Shown here: piece after piece, positions 19,309 to 30,583 of the stretch
Position numbering within the stretch: the stretch's first letter is position 1
Layout: each line of letters begins with the position of its first letter
Assembly: GCA_027475525.1 (NCBI GenBank)
Contig: JAMWFC010000028.1
Location: forward strand, 670,831-734,830
From: Macrolepiota albuminosa
Lineage: Eukaryota > Basidiomycota > Agaricomycetes > Agaricales > Agaricaceae
Direction: 5' to 3'
Length of the DNA stretch: 64,000 bases
Translations under genes and position numbers: made by a program
Notes under the pieces: model-generated
Told to the model about the DNA's origin: nothing
What the model saw: the letters and a program-made list of their open reading frames with translations, nothing else
The model's database searches: none

Positions 19309-20130
19309 TTAGAACGAACAGTAATGCAGGGCTGGGAGAGTACCGTCCAATTGGGCTATATCTATTCCATCGCAGCTCATACTTGGACAATAATTGAGAA
19401 TATTGAGCATTACAAGGGTCGAGATTGAGGTGTAGTGAACAACCCCACCACCATTGGTTGTCTGGTTCGATGGAGTTGAGGATCCTGCCACAGTGGCGAC
19501 GGTTGTTGTAGCTGCGGATGTAGGAACAAATATCGGCTGGACGATGAATGCAGGACGCCGTTGATTCGAGTTGAGATCCCACCAGACACTGTTGTAATGG
19601 GAACGACGACTCCGTCCCAGGTCTCACAGCGGTCAACATACACTTTGAAATCGAGTGAATATATACTTTGAGGAACGGGGGAGGGAATGTGGCTTATGGT
19701 CAACTTAACGTTGATATATATCTATCTTTTGTTGACTCGGGGGTCCGCCAACGTTAAGGAGGCAGTTGGCACACATCACCGTAGCGTTTTCATTAGAGAT
19801 AGAGCAATCGCATCCAAGAGGAGTAGAACGATCGTGCAGTTCTATGCAAATATTTATAAGCCTCAAACACTGGCCATCAGGACCTGATTCGATGCGGCAC
19901 TGACATCAACAGCGTAGAAGTCTTTACATTGAACTTCACACATACATTCGCGGCGATTTATGTTGTGAATTATCTCGATAATAGTAGGGGAAACTAATTA
20001 GAAAACGGTAATTTGTTGAGTGCAGTTGATCCAAAATTCGAACCGAATTCTGACGTACCACGGGCTGCGAACAAGGTAGTAAAATCCACGAATATAAGAA
20101 GAAAGCTATGATCAGCTTTCGAGGTATCAT
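19309..20130 (-). pseudogene. Diverged tandem relative of the secreted Cys-rich gene
   Basis: An ATG at 20130 starts MIPRKLIIAFFLYSW, a good signal peptide, followed by a GTACGT donor as in the neighbour gene. Further on the minus strand are CMCEVQC (about 19945-19965) and, near 19745-19820, the block CDCSISNENATVMCANCLL, which aligns with CGCSLADEESFVDCTNCLL of the neighbour. A last-exon block (YVDRCETWDGVVVPITTVSGG, about 19560-19640) matches its YVQAWNLAGVVLPATTLSG. The Ser/Thr-rich tail continues in a different frame, and I could not build all joins with standard splice sites, so it is either a decaying copy or a gene whose splicing I mis-set. It shows a tandem duplication of the family. 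Confidence 0.55.
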
Positions 20131-20134
20131 TTTC

Positions 20135-20670
20135 GCAGGAATTTTGGATAACGAGGAGCAGAGGAGCTCTGGTTTGACGAAATCGGCACCAAAAAAAACT
20201 TGAAGTTTGTGGCCCGTGGCGATCACCGTGTATCAGGGGCAATAATCTTTATCACCGAAACCCTTGATAAGGGGCATCAGTGTTGTGAATCTGTCCACAG
20301 GTCGAAGGTCCATGGGGCTACGAGGATTGTGCACAGATGAAATCAAGAGATCGCATGCCACCCAATGTGGTAGTGAAAAGGTGAACCATGTGGTTGACTA
20401 CCTGGGCGCATCTATTCTGTCTTATACATAGCCGATGTAAAATTTGAAACGTGGCAAAGGTTGCTTCCCTGTCGTGTGTGTAGCTCAGTGTTTGTGGATT
20501 TCCTAGAGCAACGATCTGTGACACGGTGCCAATATGTCGGTGCCAAGAAATTTCTAACAACTTACCATGAGTCGCCCATTGAATGAGTTGAATTTGACCG
20601 TCAGCAAGCTATAAGAAGCGGGGTAGTGCAATTACGTACACTAAACCAGTTTGTAGGTGTATCATCCATT
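20135..20670. other. Intergenic, nothing clear
   Basis: Sequence between the secreted-protein relative and the Helitron end. Only short, unsupported open frames. Confidence 0.4.
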
Positions 20671-20674
20671 TGTA

Positions 20675-21210
20675 ACGAGCTGCGCTGCGTGCCTTCGGCA
20701 CGCAGCTAGCATCTCGTTGGGGGCTTCGCCCCCAAACCCCCCCCAACTAAGCCTCCACCCTAACCTCACTTCGTTCGGTTAGGGCTCCAAGTATGTATAA
20801 GTAACTCAGCCTCCACCCTAACCTCACTTCGTTCGGTTAGGGCTCCAAATATGTATAAGTAACTCAGCATCCACCTTAACCTCACTTCGTTCGGTTAAGG
20901 CTCCAAATATATATAAGTAACTTAGTTTCTACCTGAACCTCACTTCGTTCGGTTAAGGCTTCAAATTCAATTTTGCTGCATGCCTTTGGCATGCAGCTAG
21001 TATTTCATTAAGAGCTTTGCCTCTAAACCTCCTCCAACATAGCCTCTACTCTAACCTCACTTCGTTCGGTTAGAGCTCCAAGTATGTATAAGTCACTCAA
21101 CCTCCACCCTAACCTCACTTCGTTCGGTTAGAGCTTCAAATATGTATAGAAAACTCAGTGCTGAATCTCAGCCTCAACCTCACTTTGTTTGGTTAAAACT
21201 TCAAATATAT
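20675..21210 (-). repeat. Helitron 3'-terminal hairpins and hairpin array
   Basis: The terminal block has three parts: an imperfect hairpin centred on GCGTGCCTTCGGCACGC, a perfect GGGGGC TTC GCCCCC-type hairpin, and then about seven 55-65-bp units, each carrying AACCTCACTTCGTTCGGTT with inverted arms (CCTAACC..GGTTAGG). A second, CpG-decayed copy of the leader hairpins lies at about 20972-21020, so the terminus itself is duplicated. Rolling-circle elements need a 3' hairpin as stop signal; here the whole end is made of such structures. Confidence 0.75.
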
Positions 21211-21355
21211 ATAAATAACTCAATTTTAAAATCAATTTCAATATTATATATTGTCATAATATATTTTCAACAACAGCTATTACTTGTATTTATTCTATAT
21301 TAAGTGCTATAATTTTGATATATTAGTTTATATTGTTTATTTTATTAAAAGTAAC

Positions 21356-23436
21356 TTACATTTGTAAACCATTTAAAATTTCTTGATATACAATATTAGT
21401 TGTTCTTCGTGATGTATTTTCTGGTAATAAAATAACTTTGATACGATTACCTGATGTACATCGAGAAAGTGCGACATAAAGCTGTCCATGTGAAAAAACT
21501 GGTGATTGAAGATTCAATCCAACATGTTTGACTGATTGGCCTTGTGATTTGTTTATAGTCATAGCAAATGCTAAACGAACAGGAAATTGTCTTCTACGCA
21601 ATGGAATAGGAAGATCTTCTTCAGATGCATCAAGATTGATTCTTGGAATAAAAACAGAAGATCCTGCAAATTTAGCATCACCACTGATAATTCGACATTG
21701 CAAAACACGGCGGCCAATATTTGTAACTATCATTCTTGTTCCATTGCAAAGACCTTTAGATGGATCAAGATTTCGAAGAAGCATGACTGGAACACCAATT
21801 TTTAAAACTAATTTTGCTAAAGGTAATCCACTTGCAGCTAAAGAATTAAGATATTCCATAGGATATGGTGGAAATGCATTGTTATTATGAGATTCAATGT
21901 GTACAGAATCTGCACTCCACAATATTTTTTCTTCACCTGAAAATTGATTAAGGACTTTTAAGTTGATATCATCTACATCAGAATTTGTACATGAAAGAAT
22001 TGTTCGATCTAGATAATATTGATCATTATGAGCATGTGCAATGTCAGGATATGTAGATGCAATTAGGCCTTTAATTGAGTTATTATTGCACATCATTGTT
22101 TCTGGAATTTGAATTGTTTCTCCAGGCTCTAAATTTTTTCCTGCACCAATATCCAATAACCAAGCTGCATGAGCAACATTTTCTGGAGTTTGTTCTAAGC
22201 GCATATTTTGAACTAAATAAAATACTTCAATTTCTTTCCACAATCTTCCTTTACTTAAAGAAGCAGCAATAATCTGTTGCCTCAATCCTCTTGGAATAAC
22301 TGGTAATGTTTGTCAAAAATCTCCTCCAAAAACTATAGTAATTCCACCAAATGGTTTGTCATTATTTAAAACATCTCTTAAAGCACGATCTACAGAATCA
22401 ATAGCATTTTTATGTTGCATTGGAACTTCATCCCAAATTATAAGTTTTGTTTGTACTATAACTTGATGTAAATTTGTTCCTTGTTTAATATTTGCAACAG
22501 AAGTATCTATAGCAGGAATTGGTATTTTAAAGCGTGAATGTGCAGTGCGACCACCTTCTAATAGCAAAGCAGCAATTCCAGATGATGCTACACATAATGC
22601 AACATTTCCATTAGAACGAATAGCAGCAGCTAGAGTATTGCAAACAAAAGTCTTTCCACATCCACCTGCACTGTGAAGAAAAATCATTTTTCCAGAATTG
22701 TTATTTACAGAATTTATAACAGCATTGAAAACATTTGACTGTTCAATATTGAACTTGGCTTTGTTTTCATTAACAGTTCTTTTCAATGCTTCAACATCAT
22801 AACTTAACTCATCTTGTAATAGCCAATTATCAGGAATATCATTCCACATTTCATTTTCAGAAGGTCCTGTAGGTAATGGCATATTTGGAAAATCTTTTAA
22901 AGTTTTTCCTGACTGCATTAATTTTTCATTAATAAGATAAAGACCATAATCATATATTGTTTCTTCTTCAAAATGCCGACCTCTATATTGTCTCATTCTT
23001 TCTAATCTGTGTTGAAGATCATCACAAATATATTGTTTAAAGTGATTCCAAAGATCTTCAGGAGTAGTAGGAGCATAGTGAAGTAAAATAGTACAAAAAA
23101 GTAATCGAAGAATTGTTCCTGTTTGCATTGGAGCAGCTTTACTTAGACATTGAATCCATTCTGCATCATCTTCTAAAAGACCACGGGCATTACATGCTTC
23201 TTTATATATTCTATATTCAATACTATTAACTATTTTTAATTCAATCCATGATGTAGCATTCATTAATTACATGCTTCTTTATATATTCTATATTCAATAC
23301 TATTAACTATTTTTAATTCAATCCATGATGTAGCATTCATTACAACAGTTAAAAGCATTTGAAGATAAAATCTCTCTCTTTGAGAAGGTGAAGCAAAATA
23401 CATTCTTCCAATTGCATATCCTCTTTGCCGATTTTT
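21356..23436 (-). pseudogene. Helitron helicase domain (PIF1-like)
   Basis: C-terminal half of the RepHel protein, a 5'-to-3' helicase that unwinds DNA during rolling-circle transposition. Walker A is AGGCGKT (+ 22651-22671), Walker B is IIWDEVP (about + 22420-22440), and the late motifs are TINKSQGQS and HGQLYVALSRCTS (about + 21460-21550). Two open parts, 22313-23263 and 21356-22285, are separated only by a TGA where GGDF-Arg-QTLP is expected (a CGA to TGA change). Upstream, the exact 77-bp duplication 23189-23342 breaks the frame; with one copy the frame runs on into the Rep part up to the stop at 23437. Confidence 0.88.
23189..23342. repeat. Exact 77-bp tandem duplication in the helicase
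   Basis: Copies 23189-23265 and 23266-23342 are identical. The period is not a multiple of three, so it breaks the reading frame; one copy alone keeps the Rep-helicase protein continuous (..LLTVV then MNATSW..). See the finding on 77-bp duplications. Confidence 0.9.
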
Positions 23437-25376
23437 TCAACTTCGTGTTTTTGCTTCATAAACAAATTTTGTAGGAAAATTTTGATAAGTAGTATTATTG
23501 TTTGGAAATTTTTGATTAGCTTCAAACCAAGCAGTCAAAGCAGTCTTTTCTAAATTTTCTCTAGCAGCAACAGCTTCCAAAGATTCATTATCTTGAAAAA
23601 AAACTTCATGTTGACCTTCTAAATGTACAGGAAGGCGATAAACAGAAGGCTCTTCAGCATGCATATTAAATTCAAAAATATGCCAGCATGCTTCAGAAGC
23701 TGAAATATATCGAGCATCTAAATGTTCTTTAATTTCATCTCTTTGATTTGGCTCTCTAGAAATTTCTAATGTAGTACGATCATGTCCTTTATAAATATAT
23801 TTATGAATATATTTAATTGCTTCAACTGAAGCACATATTTCAACATTGATGTGGCATTGATATTTTGCTGAAAGATAAGGATTATATGGTACAACATCAC
23901 GATTATCATAATGATGACCATTTTTTACAAAATGACGACCATTGTTAGGTCGAGCATATTGAGGATATCCATTGTCACCAAAATGAGTTGTTTCTCGAAA
24001 TTCTTTTGGATATCTTTTTGAACATTTTCCATCTACCATACATTTAGCATCTGGCTTTATATTTCCACATGGACCATGAACCATATTTGTAGTAATAACT
24101 TTATAAAGTTCAGGCTGAGTAACTGGATCAGGAATTTGAGCTGAAACCATAGAATCAACTTGCATTGCATCTCTAATTCTATGCTGTTCATGAAGAAATA
24201 TTAAGATATGCATATGCAGTAAACCTCTTTTCTGAAATTCAATAGTGTGCACATGTGCTACTACATTTCCAAAAATACCATCTTTAAGTTCTTTTAAAAT
24301 AGCATTTTTCTTTAGTTCAAAAACACGTGCAACAATATCAGGTCGATCAGCAGCTGTTTGTTTTTTTCCATTAATAGTAGGTTCTTTTAAAAGAGCTTCT
24401 TCAATTTCAGTCCACTTTGGATTTGCAGTCATAGTCATAAAAATATCAGGTTTTTGAAAATGTCTACAAATAGCCATAGAATCTTGAAAAAGTTGTTGCA
24501 TTTGTCTTTCACTTCCGGTATGAGAAGCAGGAAGAATAACACGATGGCTTTGATATAGTAATTGTTCATCTCCAGCAGCAGCATCAACAACACCTTGATA
24601 CACTTCAGCTCTAATTTTTTTTTGATTATGTCTAACCCAATTAAGTTTGGTTTGTTCAATTGAAGCCCATGCATCAACAATATATTGCTGAAATAATTTA
24701 CCACTCCAAAGTAAAGCAGCATTGGCTTCTGAAGTTCTTTGTTGAAGCTGATAAGCATAATAAGCAGTTTCAGTAATATATTGTGTTCTGCGCTGACCTT
24801 GTGGTCCAGACTGAGAAGGAATATTCAAATGAAATCCATGTTCTCCAGTTGAAAATATAAGTGTATAATGTAATGGTGTATATGCTGAATGTAAATGACT
24901 AATTTGTTTTAGCTGACCACCATGCAAATGCAAAATTATATCTCGATGATCAGAACGCTCTTCAGAACCATCTCCAGGAATAACAGCAGCTACTCCTTCT
25001 TGTTCATTTGGATTATTATATCTTCTATGATCTCCAAAATCAGCTCGAAGTTTGACATGAATTTTTTGTGGCTGATTTTCTGGAACATCTCTCATAATTT
25101 GATAAGCTTGTTTATATAAACCAATATATAGATTGACATGCCAAATCATATCTTGCAAAATTGCCATAATTGCTGGATCTAATCCAGGATTATTACGTTG
25201 TCGTAAAGCTAATTGTTCATTATGATCATAAAAGTATAATTGTGCATATATAGGATTATGACCTTCAGTAGGAAGTAAAGCAAAGCTAATTGTTCATTAT
25301 GATCATAAAAGTATAATTGTGCATATATAGGATTATGACCTTCAGTAGGAAGTAAAGCGCCTGTAAGATGATGAAG
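23437..25376 (-). pseudogene. Helitron Rep domain (Helitron_like_N, HUH/Y2)
   Basis: Rolling-circle initiator that nicks and joins DNA ends. The HUH metal site is RGLLHMHILIF (His-Met-His, about + 24200-24230), and the two catalytic tyrosines lie in KYIHKYIYKGHDR (about + 23785-23825). The open frame 23437-25167 holds 576 codons. Upstream in the same frame, once the 77-bp duplication is discounted, come GELHHLTGALLPTEGHNP and the following conserved segment. The stop at 23437 replaces an expected Trp codon. Confidence 0.88.
25205..25358. repeat. Exact 77-bp tandem duplication in the Rep region
   Basis: Copies 25205-25281 and 25282-25358 are identical. Same period as the duplication at 23189, in an unrelated sequence. 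Confidence 0.9.
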
Positions 25377-25383
25377 TTCTCCA

Positions 25384-26889
25384 TTAATTCAAAACTATAT
25401 GGGCCTGAGCATTTGTAATAGCATGATCAATTTTTACACCTAAAGAAGTAAATGCAAATGCTGCATTATATTGACGAATATGTGCTTTAAAAGATTGAGA
25501 AAGAAGATGACAGCCATGTAACAAATCAAGAAGTTCATGTGGAGCATTTTTTAATTTGAGTAAAATAATTTGACTTTGTAAGCAACATATGCCAAATTTT
25601 GGATTATTTCGAGTAGATTTACTAAGTTTTTCAGAATCAAAATGTAAAGCTTGACAGTGTGGGCATGAAATATTCATAGATCCAATAGTATGCTTTTCAG
25701 GTTCATTTATATAAGGTTGTCTTCCTTGTAGAAGCAAAGCATTTCTTTGTTGACCTTGACGATTTGGTCTTTGAACTGGTTGATTTTCAACTACAACTTC
25801 TTGTAATATATTTTGTTCTTCTGGTATATGCATTGCAGGATTGTGATTATTTAAATTTTGTTCTTCAAAATTATTTATATTTTGCATAGGTTCTTCAAAG
25901 TATTCAAGAGGATTTTGCATCAATTGATTCCAAGCTGCTTGAATATTTATCAACTCAATATCTTCTTGAAAAGCAAGATTTTGCTGATCATGATCATTAA
26001 CATCATTAACATTTTCTTCTAATTCAGCTGCATGTTCATGTTCCCAAAAATGCAAGATTCTTTGAGCTACAACTTCATTCAAAGGTCCATATTCTGGATC
26101 ATAATTCATATTTGCTTGTTGAGCTCTCAACTCAGCTATAGCAGCATTTTGAGCTTGTCTTTGTATTTCATCTTGTCTTAATCTTTCTTGTTCTTGTAAA
26201 TTAGCTACAATTCTTTGTCTTTCTTGCTCTTGTGCAACAGCTAATGCTTGTTGTTGTGCTGCAACATGTCTCATCCTTTGTTGTTGTGATAATGCAAGAA
26301 GTGCTTGCTGTCGCTCAGCAGCATTTCTTTGACTTTCTTGCTCATAAAAATAATTCAGTCTTTGTTCATGATTAGATGCCATCTCTCTATATGCAATATC
26401 TCCTCGTGTTAAATTATTAAGTGCAGGATCTGCATGTCCACTGGATATACCATGTAATAGACCTCTAAGTCTTGAAGAAGATGTAGAGGCAGCATTAAAA
26501 GATTGCCTAGCAGATGGAATATTTGCAATAGGAGCATGAGGAATAGATGTAGATGTAGACTGAGCAGGTTGATTAATTTGTCTTTGTCTTCTGTTTCTTA
26601 AAGGTACAGGTGCAGGTGGCACATATTGAGGAATAGGGTTCTGCAAAGGAGCATCCCAACCCTCAGGTAAATGAGTCTCAGGTATATTAAAGGAAAAAGG
26701 ATCATTGACAGCAGCAGGCTGTCTAATAGGAATATCAAGCCTCTCAGAAGTTTCAGAAGCAGTAACTACAGAATTAGAAGCACGATTATTTTGTGCAATT
26801 GGCTCAAAATGAAGAGGTGCTATAGATATAGCACCACTATTTAGAGATCTGTTACTTCTATTTGCACGACGATCATTGGGATCAGTCAT
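25384..26889 (-). pseudogene. Helitron RepHel N-terminal region
   Basis: 501 codons from ATG at 26889. The N terminus is Asn/Gln/Ser/Pro-rich; a long Gln/Arg/Ala/Glu-rich stretch about residues 170-265 is probably a coiled coil; then comes a zinc-finger-like segment (CPHCQALHF.. and FGICCLQ) and the conserved SFKAHIRQYNAAFAFTSLGVKID. The frame ends by a one-base shift at 25384 just before the conserved GELHHL segment in the neighbouring frame, so originally this was one protein with the Rep and helicase parts. The ATG is the first in a long open frame, and nothing upstream looks coding. Confidence 0.85.
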
Positions 26890-28174
26890 TTGAAGTTGCT
26901 GAAGTCGACTCTGAGTGCAAGATTGCTGTCTTTGACTTTCAGAAGTAGTAGGAACTTGATTTTGATTGGTAGAAGATGACCTAAATTTAATTTTTAATAT
27001 AGAAATTTAAAAAGCAAAAAGAAAGAAACTTACATGATTGTGTCTAATAATATAAATTAAATATATATTTAAAAGAATATAAAAATGCTACTTACTAAGC
27101 AATTTACAAATATATTAAAAAAATAGCAGTTATAAAAATGATGTGATATTCTATATATTAACATTAGAATAGAAATTGAATATAATAAAAATTCATACAT
27201 ACTTTAAAAAAAATAAAGCTTAACAATTGAAAATATAATTTTTAGCCAAAAAAAATTGACTGAAAAACACTGAATATCAGTTTGTATATATATAAATATA
27301 AATGCATACTTTTAAAGCAAAAAAAAACCTTAAAGATGTTGAAAAAAGAGAATTTTCAAATTGAAACTTGGAAAATAAGAAGATTACTATAAAACTATGA
27401 ATATCAGTTATGAAGAAAAATGATAAATACCTACTTTTCAACAGTTCAATAAAAAAAAGTTAGCAGTTTCTCAAATAAAAGGCTTAATTAATGAATATTT
27501 ATAAAGATCAATTATTAAATACTCACTTTCAATTCAAAAAGCCAGTAAATCTTCAGATAAAAGTAAGAAGCAAAAATCTTGAAAAGTTATTAAAAATTAT
27601 AAATCAAGTAGAACACTAATCATACTTACAAAATCTCCTCCAAAAAATATATATTTCTCAGCAATTTTTTGAATATAAATTTAAATTCTAAAATTATAAA
27701 GATCAGCTATACAATCCTATTCAAAATGCATACTTTCAAGTCAAAAAGCCAGTAAACCTCCAAAAAAACAGTCCTGACAGAATAGATAGGTGAATCTGAA
27801 AGTGTTTTCAGCTTATCAATTTCAGATCAGCCACATATTTAATAGAAAATCCATACACAACAAAAATGAGCAACAAAAACCTTTAAAAGTTATCAGAAAG
27901 TACACATCATCAAAGATCAGTAAGCATCCTTACAGAATAGAGCAAGAGTATAGTGTATTTGTTGAAAGGAAGACAAGGATGAAAGATGTAGATAATCAAC
28001 GGGTAGTTTGATGGATTTGATGGACTTCGAAAATTGCACAGCCACAAATTCAAAGTCAGCTTATTTGATAAGCTGCTGACAAAGATTAGCTAAGATTTTA
28101 ATATTCTGACAAATCTTAGATCAGCAGTGTCAAAAAAGGGTCAAGTTCACATGGGTCGTCCCATAATATATAGA
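26890..28174 (-). other. Helitron 5' non-coding region
   Basis: About 1.3 kb of very A/T-rich sequence between the RepHel start and the TC terminus, presumably promoter and leader. No gene seen. Confidence 0.6.
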
Positions 28175-28417
28175 TTATTTTTTCTTCCCGAATTTTTTTT
28201 ATCTATACATTGCTTCTTGAGTTTCTGTGTTGGCTTTTGTGATATTTGAGTTTGCCGTCTTTGGGCACGAGTTGCCCAATCACAATCCATAACGACGCAC
28301 AGCTCTCTATGATGAAATGGTAGTCATCATAGGTCAATGACATCGCAACAACTTTGAACCCGTTTGTCATCAACTGGTGGTTGATCTAAACCTTTGATTA
28401 TTACAGAATTGAAAAGA

Positions 28418-28447
28418 AGGAAGGAAGGAAGGAAGAGAGAGAGAGAA
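28418..28447. repeat. GGAA/GA purine microsatellite
   Basis: Runs of (GAAG)n followed by (GA)n, just outside the Helitron 5' end. Confidence 0.8.
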
Positions 28448-28993
28448 GAGTAGAGCAGAGAAATGTAACACCTCATTGATGTCAAGAAGTACTGCGATTG
28501 ATAGGTCAGATTTGAATATGTTTAACAGCCCAATCCGTTGATATGCATATGTCGCAGCATCTTACAGAGAACCCTCGTTAGAATTTTCTTTTCAGTTACT
28601 GATACCTTGGATTAATTCACTATCATACATAATTGCGAGTCTGTGTTGTGCATATCCAACCATCTGTCCCTTCAAGTTGAGCTGAAAATTTGCTATAGTA
28701 GCTTTGGTTGCTCTTCAATTGTCTCAGTCATCATGCATCTAAGAAACTCGTTGAGTGAAACAAGGAATATGCATAAGGAATAGGAGCATCATTCAGAGAC
28801 AAAATCGGCTGACCCATAGTCTAGACACTTACGGACCACATTAGTAAAAACAATGTCTCAAAACTCCATGGCCGAAACAGGTGGTGATCCAGAGATTTCA
28901 TGGAGACATTGAGTGGTTGTGTCGATAGAAAAGAACATTCAATATATAGTTCCTCCATCCATCACCGGTATATGGATGGAGAAGCTATTTATA
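28448..28993. other. Intergenic between Helitrons
   Basis: Host sequence or older relic; no open frame with support. Confidence 0.4.
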
Positions 28994-29071
28994 ATTATGG
29001 GCGGTGATGATGGGAAGAGCTATTCATCAAGAAGCTTTGTCAAATTCCCACACCAAGCCTTGCTTGAGAAA

Positions 29072-30506
29072 CGAGCTACGATTCGTGCCTTCGGCACGAA
29101 TTTCGTAGCTTGTTGGGGGCTTCGCCCCCAAACCCCCCCCAACTAAGCCTCCACCCTAACCTCACTTCGTTCGGTTAGGGCTCCAAGTATGTATAGAGAA
29201 CTCAGTGCTTAATCCCAGCCTCAACCTCACTTCGTTCGGTTAAGGCCTCGGTAATCGCAACTCAATGCTTAATCCCAGCCTCAACCTCACTTCGTTCGGT
29301 TAAGGCCTCGGTATTTCACAACTCAATGCTTAATCCCAGCCTCAACCTCACTTCGTTCGGTTAAGGCCTCGGTATTTCACAACTCAATGCTTAATCCCAG
29401 CCTCAACCTCACTTCGTTCGGTTAAGGCCTCGGTATTTCACAACTCAATGCTTAATCCCAGCCTCAACCTCACTTCGTTCGGTTAAGGCCTCGGTATTTC
29501 ACAACTCAATGCTTAATCCCAGCCTCAACCTCACTTCGTTCGGTTAAGGCCTCGGTATTTCACAACTCAATGCTTAATCCCAGCCTCAACCTCACTTCGT
29601 TCGGTTAAGGCCTCGGTATTTCACAACTCAATGCTTAATCCCAGCCTCAACCTCACTTCGTTCGGTTAAGGCCTCGGTATTTCACAACTCAATGCTTAAT
29701 CCCAGCCTCAACCTCACTTCGTTCGGTTAAGGCCTCGGTATTTCACAACTCAATGCTTAATCCCAGCCTCAACCTCACTTCGTTCGGTTAAGGCCTCGGT
29801 ATTTCACAACTCAATGCTTAATCCCAGCCTCAACCTCACTTCGTTCGGTTAAGGCCTCGGTATTTCACAACTCAATGCTTAATCCCAGCCTCAACCTCAC
29901 TTCGTTCGGTTAAGGCCTCGGTATTTCACAACTCAATGCTTAATCCCAGCCTCAACCTCACTTCGTTCGGTTAAGGCCTCGGTATTTCACAACTCAATGC
30001 TTAATCCCAGCCTCAACCTCACTTCTTCCACAACTCAGTGCTCAATCCTAGTTTGCCTCAACTCTCAGAGCATTATTGTAAGCTAAATTGAATTTTTCTT
30101 GAATATTTCAAATTTTTAAGCATTTATAAATCTCCAAAAAAACAAAAATCAGTATATCAGTAGCCCTTGAATTTTTCCTGAATTTCTGTTGATTTTCCTG
30201 GAATTATTTGAGCATTTTCACTAACATCTTCTGAAAAACACACCAATTGAATTTTTCTTGAAAACTTCAGACTTATTTAAGCATTTATAAATCTCAAAAG
30301 AAAATCTAAATCGGTGTATCATTAGTTCCTGAATTTTTCCTGAATTTTTAGTGATTTTCTTGGAATTTTTTAATACTCAAATGAGCCAACTCTTATGTTG
30401 TTACCCTAAAAGGAAGGTTCTTGGTCAGCCTTTGTCAGCCTTAGTCAGAAACTGTCAAAACTGACTAAGCACATCATTTTCCAGGCGTCGTCGCATTATA
30501 TAGAGA
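29072..30506 (-). mobile_element. Non-autonomous Helitron of the same family
   Basis: The left end carries the same terminal hairpins as the autonomous copy (AACGAGCTACGA.. arms, GTGCC TTC GGCAC core, then GGGGGC TTC GCCCCC). The right end reads TCTCTATATAATGCGACGAC on the minus strand, close to the autonomous 5' end. No coding sequence. The left two thirds is an expanded 61-bp hairpin minisatellite, and the right third (30030-30480) is A/T-rich with two rough copies of a 'TGAATTTTTCTTGAA..ATAAATCTC' segment. It is flanked by a 77/78-bp host duplication (28994-29071 and 30506-30583). Mobilisation by the autonomous protein is inferred from the shared ends. Confidence 0.75.
29150..30025 (-). 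repeat. 61-bp hairpin minisatellite, about 14 units
   Basis: From about 29290 to 30000 about twelve units look identical at a 61-bp period; the first two units and the last, truncated one differ. Each unit contains GCCTCAACC TCACTTCGTTC GGTTAAGGC, whose 9-base arms pair with one G-T, so each can fold. The perfect identity means recent amplification. Confidence 0.92.
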
Positions 30507-30583
30507 TTATGGGCGGTGATGATGGGAAGAGCTATTCATCAAGAAGCTTTGTCAAATTCCCACACCAAGCCTTGCTTGAGAAA

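Larger units (their letters stand above)
20675..28174 (-). mobile_element. Autonomous Helitron, slightly degraded
   Basis: About 7.5 kb, coding on the minus strand. The 5' terminus (right, + 28174) reads TCTATATATTATGGGACGAC on the minus strand, starting with the obligatory TC and followed by host T on the plus strand (an A|T target). The 3' terminus (left, + 20675) is a large hairpin ending CTCGT, then host A. It encodes an HUH/Y2 Rep and a PIF1-type helicase, the Helitron signature. Lesions: a frameshift near 25384, a stop at 23437-23439 (TGG to TGA), a stop at 22313-22315 (CGA to TGA), and two exact 77-bp tandem duplications that may be assembly errors. Base composition is far more A/T-rich than the flanking genes. 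Confidence 0.88.

Noticed and set aside
29150..30025. CRISPR-like array
   Set aside because: Units are identical over the whole 61-bp period with no variable spacers, and the host is eukaryotic; it is a minisatellite of hairpin units.
28994..30583. A 78-bp target-site duplication of the non-autonomous element
   Set aside because: Helitrons make no target duplication, and the same 77-bp length recurs in two unrelated tandem duplications nearby; an assembly effect is more likely.
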